DNA from: Collimonas rhizosphaerae
GTDB lineage: Bacteria > Pseudomonadota > Gammaproteobacteria > Burkholderiales > Burkholderiaceae_D
DNA length: 64,000 bases
Direction: 5' to 3'
NCBI RefSeq assembly: GCF_038896935.1
Contig: NZ_JBANDC010000002.1
Span: 372,001-436,000 of the forward strand
Position 1 is the stretch's first letter, and each line of letters starts with the position of its first letter. The position numbers and the translations under genes are program-made. The notes under the pieces are model-generated. The model worked only from the letters and a program-made list of their open reading frames with translations. It did no database searches and was not told the origin of the DNA. This document shows positions 1 through 7,706 of this stretch, piece by piece.

Positions 1-438
1 CTGCAAGCCGTGCTGCGGCGCGTGATGGAGGATAGCCTGCCGCTGGCGCAAGCCAGGCAGGTCGATATCGGCATCGAAGCGGATACCGAGATCACGCTGG
101 CGGCGCAGGAAGTCGATATCGTCGCCCTGGTGCGCAACCTGATCGACAACGCCATCCGCTATACGCCCCAAGGCGGCAGCGTAGAGCTGCGCGCCGGCAT
201 GCAGCCCGGCCTGGTATCGATCGAAGTGGAAGACAGCGGTCCGGGGATTGAAGAAGCTGAACGCGAGCGGGTATTCGACCCCTTTTACCGGGTGCTGGGC
301 AGCGGCCAGGACGGCTCAGGCCTGGGACTGTCGATCGTCAAGTCGATCGTGGCCAGGCTGCATGGCAGGATCGAGCTGCAGCATGCCCGCGGCACGGCAC
401 CTTACGGACTAAAGGTGGTTATCCACATTCCGGTCTGA
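1..438 (+). CDS. Sensor histidine kinase, C-terminal fragment (cut by left edge)
   Basis: The reading frame is open to the first base, so only the catalytic ATP-binding domain of a membrane sensor kinase is visible. Seen: an N box (LVRNLIDNAIRYTP), a G1 box (VEDSGPGI), an F box (VFDPFYR) and a G2 box (GSGLGLSIVKSIV), in the order expected of a HATPase_c domain of the EnvZ/QseC type. The phosphoacceptor helix and sensor domain lie outside the window. An internal GTG at position 10 is not a plausible start because it would fall inside the kinase domain. The partner response regulator is presumably upstream; this is inference. The downstream gene is convergent, only 6 bases away. Confidence 0.9.
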   Translation: MQAVLRRVMEDSLPLAQARQVDIGIEADTEITLAAQEVDIVALVRNLIDNAIRYTPQGGSVELRAGMQPGLVSIEVEDSGPGIEEAERERVFDPFYRVLGSGQDGSGLGLSIVKSIVARLHGRIELQHARGTAPYGLKVVIHIPV

Positions 439-444
439 AGCTGT

Positions 445-1665
445 TCAGATCACGCCTTGCTGCCGCAACTGTGCGATCTGCTCGGCGCTCCGGCCAATGG
501 TGGCCAGCACTTCCGCCGTATGCTGCCCCAGCTCCGGCCCCACCCAGTTAGTCTGGCCCGGTGTCGCCGACAGCTTAGGCACGATGCCCGGCAAATCTAT
601 CGGCTGGCCGTCCGGCAGCACATGCCGCTGGATCATGTCGCGCGCGCGGAAATGCGGGTCCTGGTGGATATCGGCCGCGGTATAGACTTTGCTGCTCGGT
701 ACTTCCGCCTGTTCCAGCACCTGCAGCACATGCTCCAGGCCATGCCGCGAGGTCCATTCCGTGATGGCGGCATCAAGCATGTCGTTATGCTGCGCCCGGC
801 CGTCGTTGCGCGCCAGGCGCGGATCTTCCGCCAGGTCGCTGCGGCCGATGGCGTGCATCAGGCGCTTGAAGATGCTGTCGCCGTTGCCGGCAATGATCAC
901 ATAGTGTTCGCCGCGGGCATCGCTCAGGCAGGGATAAGTGCTGGACGGTGAAATGCCCGGAAAACTGGCGCCGGTACGCTCGCGCACGAAACCGAACTCG
1001 GCATATTCCGGAATCAGGCTTTCCATCACGCCGAACACCGCTTCGTACAGAGCGATGTCGATGAACTGCCCAGTACCGCCGTTCGCTTTCAGATGGTGCA
1101 TGGCCAGCAAGGCGCCGATCACGCCATACAGCGACGCCAGCGTATCGCCGATGCTGACGCCGACCCGCACCGGCGGCCGGTCGGGATAACCGGCCAGGTT
1201 GCGCAGACCGCCCATCGATTCGGCAATCGCCGCAAACCCGGGCCGCGCATGATAAGGGCCGTCCTGGCCGTAACCGGATACACGCACCATGATCAGCTTC
1301 GGATTGATCTTCGACAAATCTTCCCAGCCCAGGCCCCAGCCTTCCAGCGTGCCGGGACGGAAATTCTCGATCACGATATCGGCGTCCTTGACCAGGTCGC
1401 GCACAATCTGCTGGCCCTGCTCCGACTTCAGGTTCAAGGTCACCGACTTCTTGTTGCGGCTTTGCGAATACCACCACAGCGAAGTGCCATTGTGCAGCTT
1501 GCGCCACTTGCGCAAGGGATCGCCGTCGCCCGGCGCTTCGATCTTGATCACTTCGGCGCCAAACTGGCCCAGCAGGCTGGCGGCATAAGGGCCGGCGATC
1601 AAGGTGCCGAGTTCGATCACCTTGACGCCCTGGAGGGAGGATTGCTGTTGTGCGCTTGGCTGCAT
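445..1665 (-). CDS. CaiB/BaiF family (family III) CoA-transferase
   Basis: About 406 residues, the usual length for family III CoA-transferases, which move CoA between acyl-CoAs and free carboxylic acids through an enzyme-bound aspartyl-CoA thioester. The N-terminal GVKVIELGTLIAGPYAA and the NFRPGTLEGWGLG region are typical. The catalytic aspartate aligns with D174 in SIGDTLASLYG, equivalent to Asp169 of formyl-CoA transferase. The ATG at 1665 was chosen because AGGTGAAAG lies just upstream and the family's conserved N-terminus starts shortly after it; the frame stays open further upstream without a ribosome site. The substrate cannot be read from sequence; E-cinnamoyl-, succinyl-, oxalate- and carnitine-type enzymes all belong here. 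It stands alone, without an operon partner. Confidence 0.9.
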   Translation of the reverse strand: MQPSAQQQSSLQGVKVIELGTLIAGPYAASLLGQFGAEVIKIEAPGDGDPLRKWRKLHNGTSLWWYSQSRNKKSVTLNLKSEQGQQIVRDLVKDADIVIENFRPGTLEGWGLGWEDLSKINPKLIMVRVSGYGQDGPYHARPGFAAIAESMGGLRNLAGYPDRPPVRVGVSIGDTLASLYGVIGALLAMHHLKANGGTGQFIDIALYEAVFGVMESLIPEYAEFGFVRERTGASFPGISPSSTYPCLSDARGEHYVIIAGNGDSIFKRLMHAIGRSDLAEDPRLARNDGRAQHNDMLDAAITEWTSRHGLEHVLQVLEQAEVPSSKVYTAADIHQDPHFRARDMIQRHVLPDGQPIDLPGIVPKLSATPGQTNWVGPELGQHTAEVLATIGRSAEQIAQLRQQGVI

Positions 1666-1899
1666 TTCTTTCACCTGTTTTCTGTCGTCTGTCGATGCGG
1701 AGGATCGGCTGATTATAGAGTAGGTCGCAAGCCGCCCGCCTTGCAGACTGCCGCGCAGGGGCAAGTAAAAATCTCCTGCTGTCCTGCAACAATTCTCCGC
1801 ATTGGCTCTCCTGCATTCCACCCATATAAGCCGCTTTGTATCAAAGAGTTAAAATGATTGATCTTGACGCCAACATTTGCAACCAGAAGTAACTCCTTT

Positions 1900-1928
1900 T
1901 TGCGCTTGCGGCTGTCCGGGATTATGAT
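1900..1928 (+). promoter_or_regulatory. Candidate sigma-70 promoter for the small secreted protein gene
   Basis: TTGCGC (1900-1905), a 17-base spacer and TATGAT (1923-1928) lie 30 bases before the ATG at 1959. The -10 is 5/6 to consensus; the -35 is weaker. The rest of the 293-base gap after the CoA-transferase start shows nothing else that I can name. Confidence 0.45.
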
Positions 1929-1958
1929 TAAATCACTGATAAATGCGTGGGACATATC

Positions 1959-2303
1959 ATGAAAAAAATTGCTCTATTGGTACTTGCCGCTGCGGGCCTG
2001 ATGGTCACCAGCTCGGCCAGTTTTGCCTACGGCTATTACGGACATGGCGGCTTTTACGGCCCGCGCTTCGGTGTAACCATAGGCGGACCGCTGTATTGGG
2101 GCCCGCCGCCGGTGTACTACGCGCCGCCACCGGTGTATTACGCCCCACCGCCGGTCTACGTTGAACCTGAGCCGCAAACCTATATAGAAAAAGCCCCGAA
2201 CTATGCTTATTACTGCCCTAGTCCGGCTGGCTACTACCCCCAGATTCCTCGCTGCCCGAAGGGCTGGATGAAGGTAATGCCGGACGAAGCTCAACCTAGA
2301 TAA
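1959..2303 (+). CDS. Small secreted Tyr/Pro/Gly-rich protein
   Basis: About 114 residues, with a clear Sec signal peptide (MKKIALLVLAAAGLMVTSS, cleaved near SASFA-Y). The mature part is rich in Tyr, Gly and Pro and contains three tandem PPPVYYA-type heptads around residues 49-70. A Cys-containing C-terminal segment follows (YYCPSPAGYYPQIPRCPKGW). This architecture recurs in small uncharacterised betaproteobacterial envelope proteins; I know of no assigned function. The start was moved 4 codons in from the longest frame so that the protein begins with the signal peptide; GGGA lies about 8 bases before it. The next gene follows after 11 bases, so the two are probably co-transcribed. Confidence 0.8.
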   Translation: MKKIALLVLAAAGLMVTSSASFAYGYYGHGGFYGPRFGVTIGGPLYWGPPPVYYAPPPVYYAPPPVYVEPEPQTYIEKAPNYAYYCPSPAGYYPQIPRCPKGWMKVMPDEAQPR

Positions 2304-2314
2304 GGCGGTGTGTG

Positions 2315-2875
2315 ATGATAAGTGGAACGACCAAGATAATCGCGGCCTCGCTGGCCGTCATTCTGACCGGCTGCGTTACCGCGCCGTCAGGCCCGAATGT
2401 GATGGCGCTGCCGGGTGCGGGTAAAAGCTATGAACAGTTCCGTAACGACGAAGGAGTCTGCCAGCGTTACGCCCAGGAACGGATAGGACCATACGCGCCG
2501 CAAGCAGCCGCCGATAATGCGGTAGGAACGGCAGCGGCAGGCACCGTGATCGGCGCCGCGGCCGGCGCCTTGATCGGTGCGGCAACCGGCCGTGCCGGCG
2601 CCGGTGCGGCGATTGGCGGCGGCGTCGGCCTGCTGGCCGGCAGCTCGGTCGCCGGCGACTCGGCGGCGCGCAGCAGCTACGGCATGCAGCGCGAGTACAA
2701 CAATGTCTATACCCAATGCATGTACGCCAAGGGCAACCAGGTGCCGGTCGCCGGCGGCTATGCAAACAGCCGTCGCCAGCAGTATGCTCCGGCTCCGCAG
2801 TACTCGGCGCCGCCTGACTATTACCCGCCGCAACGCGGCAACTACGGTCCGCCGCCAGACTATGTTCCTTACTGA
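2315..2875 (+). CDS. Glycine-zipper outer membrane lipoprotein
   Basis: About 186 residues. The N-terminus is a lipoprotein signal with lipobox LTGC. A central stretch around residues 65-115 is built of Ala/Gly repeats (GTVIGAAAGALIGAATG, IGGGVGLLAG), the glycine-zipper pattern of SlyB/YmgG-like lipoproteins, which pack as transmembrane or membrane-associated helices. Two Cys flank it (GVCQRYA and YTQCMYAKG), and a Pro/Tyr/Gln-rich tail follows. The ATG at 2315 is preferred over a GTG one codon earlier because AAGGCGG sits about 7 bases before it. It lies directly after the other small envelope protein, which suggests a two-gene envelope operon ending at the terminator at 2900. Confidence 0.8.
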   Translation: MISGTTKIIAASLAVILTGCVTAPSGPNVMALPGAGKSYEQFRNDEGVCQRYAQERIGPYAPQAAADNAVGTAAAGTVIGAAAGALIGAATGRAGAGAAIGGGVGLLAGSSVAGDSAARSSYGMQREYNNVYTQCMYAKGNQVPVAGGYANSRRQQYAPAPQYSAPPDYYPPQRGNYGPPPDYVPY

Positions 2876-2899
2876 TCCCGGCTGATCGCAACCACAAAA

Positions 2900-2928
2900 A
2901 AAAAGACATGCTTCAGGCATGTCTTTTT
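2900..2928. terminator. Bidirectional rho-independent terminator
   Basis: Perfect 12-bp arms (AAAAAGACATGC / GCATGTCTTTTT) with a 5-base loop. It has A-runs and T-runs on both sides, so it can stop the lipoprotein gene on the plus strand and the sensor kinase gene on the minus strand. Confidence 0.9.
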
Positions 2929-2972
2929 GCATTCAGGGGAAGATTTTCTGTTGGGCCGCCGCTCGGCTATTT

Positions 2973-4340
2973 TCAGATGCCGTTCAAGGCCGGCAACCTC
3001 AAGGTCGCTTCCAGGCCGCCTTCCGGATGGTTGCGCAGCTGCAGCGTCGCCCGGTGGTTCTCGGCGATATTGCGTGCGATGGTCAGTCCCAGCCCGGTGC
3101 CGCCGGTATCGCGCGAACGGGAGGTCTCCAGGCGGAAAAACGGGTCGAACACCGTTTCCAGCAACTCGGCAGGAATGCCGGTGCCGCCGTCGCGGATCCT
3201 GATCACGATGTCGTTCCCTTCACGCACCGCCAGCAGGCGCGCATAACGGCCGTATTTGGTCGCATTGTCGACCAGGTTGGTGAGGCAGCGCCGCAGCGTG
3301 TTCGGCTGCGCCATGATCGAAGCGCGCGTGCGCCCTTCCAGCGTCACATCCTGCCGGGCGTCGACAGCATCGGCGCACACGCTGTCGAGCAGGGAATCGA
3401 TATCGAGCTTTTGCATCGCTTCAGCCGAATCCATGCTGCGCGCCAGGTCCAGGCCCTCGCGCACCATGCTTTGCATGACCGCCAGGTCTTCCAGCAGCTT
3501 GCGGCGCAAATCGGCCTCGCCCACCTTTTCCAGGCGCAGGCGCAACCTGGTCAGGGGCGTCTGCAAATCGTGGGTGATCGCCGCCAGCATGTGGGTGCGG
3601 TGCTGGATCTGCCGCTTGATGCGCGCTTGCATGGCGTTGAAAGCGGTGGCTGCCTGCCGTACTTCGGTCGGACCGGTTTCGTCCAGCGGCGGCCGGTCGA
3701 TATCGCGCCCCAGTTCACCGGCGGCAACCGCCAGGTGCTTGATCGGCCGCGCCGTCATCTTGGCGACGAAATAAGCCAGGCCGCCGATCAGCGTCAGGAA
3801 CAAGGCGAAATAAGGCGACAGGTAGGGCATGCCTGGCGGCCGCGCCGGAGGAGGCGCGCCGGGGCCGCGCGTCATGCGCAGCTTGAGCTTGAGCAGCGCC
3901 CCGTCTTTCAGGCTGACGTATACCACCTGGCATTCCTCAGGCCGGCGAAAATCGAAATTCCTGCGCATATGGAGCTTGCAGTCGCTTTGCTTGTCCACCA
4001 CAATGCTGCGATCGGCGCCCAGGCGCGCCTTCAGCAGCGAGGTCAGGGACGGATTGTCGTCGACGGCGTTCTCGGTGTCTTTGACCATGCTGGCTTCCAG
4101 GCCGAAATTCTCGCTGGTCTGGAGCACGACGGAACGCATGTCGGGGCCGACATTGTCGAGCGAAAAAACGATCTGCTCGACCCGTTCGGCGATGCGGAAT
4201 TCATAAAATTCCTTGAAAGCCTTGCGCCGCTCGTTTTCAGCCAGCCAGCTGGTGGCGGCGGCGGCGACCAGTATGCCCGTCAGCAGGATCAGGAATACCC
4301 GGTTGGCAACCGAGCCAAAAAAATTTCTCACGAACGGCAT
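2973..4340 (-). CDS. Membrane sensor histidine kinase, OmpR-partner type
   Basis: 455 residues. TM1 is around residues 13-32; a periplasmic domain of about 140 residues follows; TM2 is around 176-195; HAMP is near 196-248. The H box is AAITHDLQTPLTRLRLR with phosphoacceptor H257. Then come the N box (LTNLVDNATKYG), G1 (RDGGTGIP), F (FDPFFRL) and G2 (GGTGLGLTIARNIA). This is a complete class I kinase that would phosphorylate the response regulator encoded 39 bases upstream. The periplasmic domain has no motif that I recognise, so the signal is unknown. The divergent Spy-like gene and efflux operon suggest envelope or drug stress; this is inference. Confidence 0.93.
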   Translation of the reverse strand: MPFVRNFFGSVANRVFLILLTGILVAAAATSWLAENERRKAFKEFYEFRIAERVEQIVFSLDNVGPDMRSVVLQTSENFGLEASMVKDTENAVDDNPSLTSLLKARLGADRSIVVDKQSDCKLHMRRNFDFRRPEECQVVYVSLKDGALLKLKLRMTRGPGAPPPARPPGMPYLSPYFALFLTLIGGLAYFVAKMTARPIKHLAVAAGELGRDIDRPPLDETGPTEVRQAATAFNAMQARIKRQIQHRTHMLAAITHDLQTPLTRLRLRLEKVGEADLRRKLLEDLAVMQSMVREGLDLARSMDSAEAMQKLDIDSLLDSVCADAVDARQDVTLEGRTRASIMAQPNTLRRCLTNLVDNATKYGRYARLLAVREGNDIVIRIRDGGTGIPAELLETVFDPFFRLETSRSRDTGGTGLGLTIARNIAENHRATLQLRNHPEGGLEATLRLPALNGI

Positions 4341-4379
4341 TCCTCTTCTACTTTATCCGAGCGCACAACCGGCGCTGCG

Positions 4380-5102
4380 TCACGACTCAACCGTCACCGC
4401 GGTGGCCAATACATAACCTTCGTTGCGCACGGTCTTGATGATCACCGGGGTACGCGCGTCGTCGCCCAGTTTCTGGCGCAGGCGGCTGATCTGGATATCG
4501 ACCGAACGGTCGAAGGGATCGGATTCGCGCCCCTGGGTCAGCTCCAGCAGCTGGTCGCGGTTCAAGACCCGGTTCGGATGGTCCAGGAACACCTTGAGGA
4601 TACGGTACTCGGCGCCAGACAGGGCCACCACCAGCCCCTCGCTGTTGACCAGGTGGCGCGCGATCAGGTCCAGCGTCCAGCGTCCGAACTGGATCTGCTG
4701 GGCTTCCGGCGAGGCCATGTTCGGCGGCAGCGCCTGGGTGCGGCGCAAGACGCTGCGGATGCGGGCAAACAGCTCGCGCGGCTCGAACGGTTTCGACAAA
4801 TAATCGTCGGCGCCCATTTCCAGGCCGAGGATGCGGTCCAGCGGTTCGCCGCGCGCGGTCAGCATGATCACCGGGATGTTCGAATCGGCGCGCAGGTTGC
4901 GGCACAGCGTCAGGCCGTCTTCGCCCGGCAAGGTGAGATCCAGCACCACCAGGTCGACCCGCGCTTCCGACAACACCTTGCGCATGTCGTTGCCGTTGGT
5001 CGCCATCAAGGTGCGGAAGCCGTTGGCGTCGAGGTACTCGGCCAGCAAGGTGCGGATTTCGTGGTCGTCATCGACCACCAATATGTGAGCAGCAGTTTCC
5101 AT
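4380..5102 (-). CDS. OmpR-family response regulator
   Basis: 240 residues. The receiver domain (about 1-120) has acidic residues D11-D13, phosphorylation site D55 (VVLDLTLPG), T82 (LTARGE) and K104 (YLSKPFEPRE). The C-terminal winged helix (about 140-232) has typical OmpR features (LSGAEYRILKVFLDHPNRVL, SVDIQISRLRQKL, IKTVRNEGYVLA). It is the first gene of a two-gene operon with the sensor kinase. It is transcribed divergently from the Spy-like gene, so the shared 329-bp gap is a natural place for its binding sites. BaeR, CpxR or OmpR-like identity cannot be settled from sequence alone. Confidence 0.93.
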   Translation of the reverse strand: METAAHILVVDDDHEIRTLLAEYLDANGFRTLMATNGNDMRKVLSEARVDLVVLDLTLPGEDGLTLCRNLRADSNIPVIMLTARGEPLDRILGLEMGADDYLSKPFEPRELFARIRSVLRRTQALPPNMASPEAQQIQFGRWTLDLIARHLVNSEGLVVALSGAEYRILKVFLDHPNRVLNRDQLLELTQGRESDPFDRSVDIQISRLRQKLGDDARTPVIIKTVRNEGYVLATAVTVES

Positions 5103-5304
5103 ATGCGTGATTATCCTAGGACCGGAAGTGCGGCCAATCGAAAAAAGAAGTGCTTAATGATGAATGGCGAAGTATTCAATGCGGTCAATCCCTGGTAGGC
5201 GGCAGCTGCCGGCGGCTGCAGTTTCTAGGATTATGGCAACTCGGCACAAGAAAGACGATAGTAATTTGTATATTGGCATATCTGCCACCTGTGTGGACAC
5301 ATTA

Positions 5305-5346
5305 AGATACAAAGCAAACTGGATGCCATACATGCAGATACAAAGC
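5305..5346. promoter_or_regulatory. Candidate direct-repeat regulator site in the regulator/spy-like intergenic region
   Basis: AGATACAAAGC occurs exactly twice, at 5305-5315 and 5336-5346, 31 bp apart (about three helical turns) and on the same face of the helix. OmpR-family regulators bind direct repeats, so this is a candidate box for the adjacent regulator, about 85-125 bp upstream of the Spy-like start. The rest of the 5103-5431 gap holds no gene that I can support. Confidence 0.35.
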
Positions 5347-5431
5347 TGGACTTCCATGAAAAACCGGCGATACACCAGCGCGGTCCAATGCGAACTGTGC
5401 GGATTGCACTTAAATTCATGGAGATTTCACG

Positions 5432-5929
5432 ATGTTCAAGCTTCGCAAACAACTGCTGATTGGCGTGACCGCACTGAGCTTTGCTGCCATGGGCATGACC
5501 GCCCAGGCCCAGGTCGACGGCGGCCCGGGACGTCACGCGCCTACGCCGGAACAACAGGCCAAATTCGCTGAAAAGATGGCAAAACGGCAGGCCAAACTGC
5601 ATGACGACCTGAAAATCACCTCGGCCCAGGAACCCGCATGGCAGACCTTTATCGGCAAAATCAAGCCGGTCCCGCCTACCGACAAGCCGCAACGCCCGAG
5701 CAAGGAAGAATGGGCCAAGCAAACCGCCCCTGAACGCATGGAGCACAAGATGGAATTCCTGAAGCGGGCTGAAAGCCGCCTGGCCGACCGCACCGCTGCG
5801 GTCAAGGAGTTCTACGCCGCGCTGACGCCAGTCCAGCAAAAGGTGTTTGACGACCACTTCAAGCAAATGGAACAGCATCGTTTCGGCCATCGCGGTGGTC
5901 ACCGCGGCGGTCCTGACGCCGCCCCTTAA
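5432..5929 (+). CDS. Periplasmic LTXXQ (Spy/CpxP-like) protein
   Basis: 165 residues. It has a signal peptide (MFKLRKQLLIGVTALSFAAM, cleaved near AQAQ) followed by a highly charged, mostly helical mature part. An LTPVQQKVFDDHFKQM segment near the C-terminus matches the LTXXQ signature of the Spy/CpxP family. Family members are periplasmic chaperones or signal inhibitors induced by envelope stress. The tail (RFGHRGGHRGG) is His/Gly/Arg-rich and might bind metal; this is inference. It lies between a divergent two-component pair and the mdtABC operon, mirroring genes co-regulated by BaeSR in E. coli. AUG 5432 follows GGAGA with good spacing. Confidence 0.85.
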   Translation: MFKLRKQLLIGVTALSFAAMGMTAQAQVDGGPGRHAPTPEQQAKFAEKMAKRQAKLHDDLKITSAQEPAWQTFIGKIKPVPPTDKPQRPSKEEWAKQTAPERMEHKMEFLKRAESRLADRTAAVKEFYAALTPVQQKVFDDHFKQMEQHRFGHRGGHRGGPDAAP

Positions 5930-5937
5930 CTGCAAAA

Positions 5938-5960
5938 CGGCCCGGTTTCCGACCGGGCCG
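5938..5960 (+). terminator. GC-rich hairpin after the Spy-like gene
   Basis: CGGCCCGGT / ACCGGGCCG, 9-bp perfect arms with a 5-base loop, 9 bases after the stop codon. There is no U-tract, so termination would be weak or factor-dependent. Confidence 0.45.
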
Positions 5961-5970
5961 CAGCCGGCTC

Positions 5971-6049
5971 CCGGCAAACGGCGCAGCCCCGGAACCAGCC
6001 CGGCCCGACTCCCTCCTGGCGCATATTCCGCGGCCTCGCCGTTTGCCGG
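5971..6049. repeat. 13-bp perfect inverted repeat with 53-bp spacer
   Basis: CCGGCAAACGGCG at 5971-5983 is matched by its exact reverse complement at 6037-6049. It lies in the 341-bp gap between the Spy-like gene and mdtA, in a stretch that otherwise looks non-coding. It could be a regulator site, an RNA stem, or the remains of a small element. No gene is seen in the gap. Confidence 0.6.
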
Positions 6050-6270
6050 CGGATCCTGCCGAAACAACCCAATTGCCGACCGCCTAGCCAGCGGCTACAC
6101 TGCCTCGCTGCGTCTTTCATTAATTTGAAACAATTTCTAATAAATACACACGGCGGTAAAATTTACTCGCTAAACTCATGTAATTATTTTTCAACAATCT
6201 GCCGCAGGCCAGCCCCCCGGCAAATTGTTGCATTGCATCCGTCCACATTCTGACTGACCTCCTGCCTGCG

Positions 6271-7689
6271 ATGACTACTACACCGACCTCTCAAACCGAC
6301 CAATCCAGCCAAACCCGGCCTGCCCTTGCCAGCCAACGCCAGGGCGGATTCCAGCGCGGCTGGTGGTGGCTGGCCGCGGTCGTCGTGCTGGCGCTGGCGG
6401 CTTACCTGATCTGGGGCCGCAGCCATCAGTCTGGCGATGCGGCTGCGGCAAAACCCGGGCAAGCGGGGTCGGCGGCCAACGGCGGCGGTAAAGGTGGCCG
6501 GCGCGGCGGGCCCGGCGGACCGAGCGGCCCATTGCCGGTAGGCGTAGCTGCAGCAAAAACTGGCGATATCCGTATCTATCTTTCCGGCCTCGGCAGCGTC
6601 ACGCCGGAAGCGACAGCGACGGTGAAAAGCCGGGTCAACGGCCAGTTGATGAAACTGCATTTCAAGGAAGGCCAGGTGGTCAAGGCCGGCGACTTGCTGG
6701 CAGAACTGGATCCGCGTCCGTACCAGGTGGCGGTAACGCAGGCCGAGGGCCAGCTGATCCGCGACACTGCCCTGCTGAAGGCAGCGCAGATCGATTTGCA
6801 GCGCTACCGCACATTGCTGGCGCAGGATTCGATCGCCAGCCAGCAAGTCGACACCCAGGCCGCGCTGGTCAAGCAATATGAAGGCACGGTCAGGTCGGAC
6901 CAGGGCGCGCTCGACAGCGCCCGCCTGCAGCTCACCTACTCGCGCGTCACCGCGCCGATCAGCGGCCGCATCGGCCTGCGCCAGGTCGACCTCGGCAATA
7001 TCGTGCAGAGCAGTGATACCAACGGCATCGCCGTCATCACCCAGCTGCAGCCGATCACCAGCGTATTCAGCATCCCGGAAGACAATATTCCCAGCGTCAT
7101 GAAACAGATCCAGGCCGGCAAGACGCTGGCGACCGACGTCTGGGACCGCGACCAGAAGAACAAGCTCGATAGCGGCGCGCTGCTCACCATCGACAACCAG
7201 GTCGACAGCACTACCGGCACGGTCAAGCTCAAGGCGGAATTCCCGAACGCCGGCTACGCTCTGTTTCCAAGCCAGTTCGTCAACGTCCGCCTGCTGCTGG
7301 ACACCCGCCGCGACGCCACCGTGATTCCGAACGCGGCAATCCAGCGCGGCTCCAGCGGCAATTTCGTGTACGTCGTGAAAGCCGACCACACTGTCACCAT
7401 CCGCCCCGTGACGGCCGGTCCGGTGGAAGGCGAATCGACCGCCATCGACAAAGGCATCGCAGTCGGTGAAACCGTGGTGATCGACGGCATAGACAAACTG
7501 AAGGAAGGCGCCAAAGTGGAGCCGGTGACCCGCGGCGGACCTGCAGCAGCAGCGACCGGGGCCGACCCCGCCGCTGCCGGTGCCCATAAGGGTGGCCGGC
7601 GCCACCGCGCGGACGCCGGCGGCGATGCGTCTGCCCCCGCAGCCTCTGCGCCGGCGCCTGCCGTCCCCAATAACCGCAGCAGTCAATAA
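6271..7689 (+). CDS. mdtA: RND efflux periplasmic adaptor (MdtA-like)
   Basis: 472 residues. A single N-terminal membrane anchor (about 31-49) is followed by a Gly-rich linker (about 70-86). Then come the hairpin, lipoyl and beta-barrel domains of a HlyD/AcrA-type membrane fusion protein (SRVTAPISGRIGLRQVDLGN is the typical lipoyl/barrel junction). An Ala/Pro-rich tail ends the protein. It bridges the inner membrane RND pump and the outer membrane channel. It is the first gene of mdtA-mdtB-mdtC-outer membrane factor. The N-terminal anchor rather than a lipobox agrees with MdtA rather than AcrA. The ATG at 6271 has only a weak ribosome site (CTCCTGCCTGCG), so the exact start is moderately certain. 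Confidence 0.92.
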   Translation: MTTTPTSQTDQSSQTRPALASQRQGGFQRGWWWLAAVVVLALAAYLIWGRSHQSGDAAAAKPGQAGSAANGGGKGGRRGGPGGPSGPLPVGVAAAKTGDIRIYLSGLGSVTPEATATVKSRVNGQLMKLHFKEGQVVKAGDLLAELDPRPYQVAVTQAEGQLIRDTALLKAAQIDLQRYRTLLAQDSIASQQVDTQAALVKQYEGTVRSDQGALDSARLQLTYSRVTAPISGRIGLRQVDLGNIVQSSDTNGIAVITQLQPITSVFSIPEDNIPSVMKQIQAGKTLATDVWDRDQKNKLDSGALLTIDNQVDSTTGTVKLKAEFPNAGYALFPSQFVNVRLLLDTRRDATVIPNAAIQRGSSGNFVYVVKADHTVTIRPVTAGPVEGESTAIDKGIAVGETVVIDGIDKLKEGAKVEPVTRGGPAAAATGADPAAAGAHKGGRRHRADAGGDASAPAASAPAPAVPNNRSSQ

Positions 7690-7706
7690 TCGGCCGTGAA
7701 GAACGC

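Noticed and set aside
2919..5198. 759-codon plus-strand ORF opposite the two-component genes
   Set aside because: Antisense shadow of GC-rich genes. The minus strand encodes complete kinase and regulator motifs, and the plus-strand translation is Arg/Gln/His-rich without any domain.
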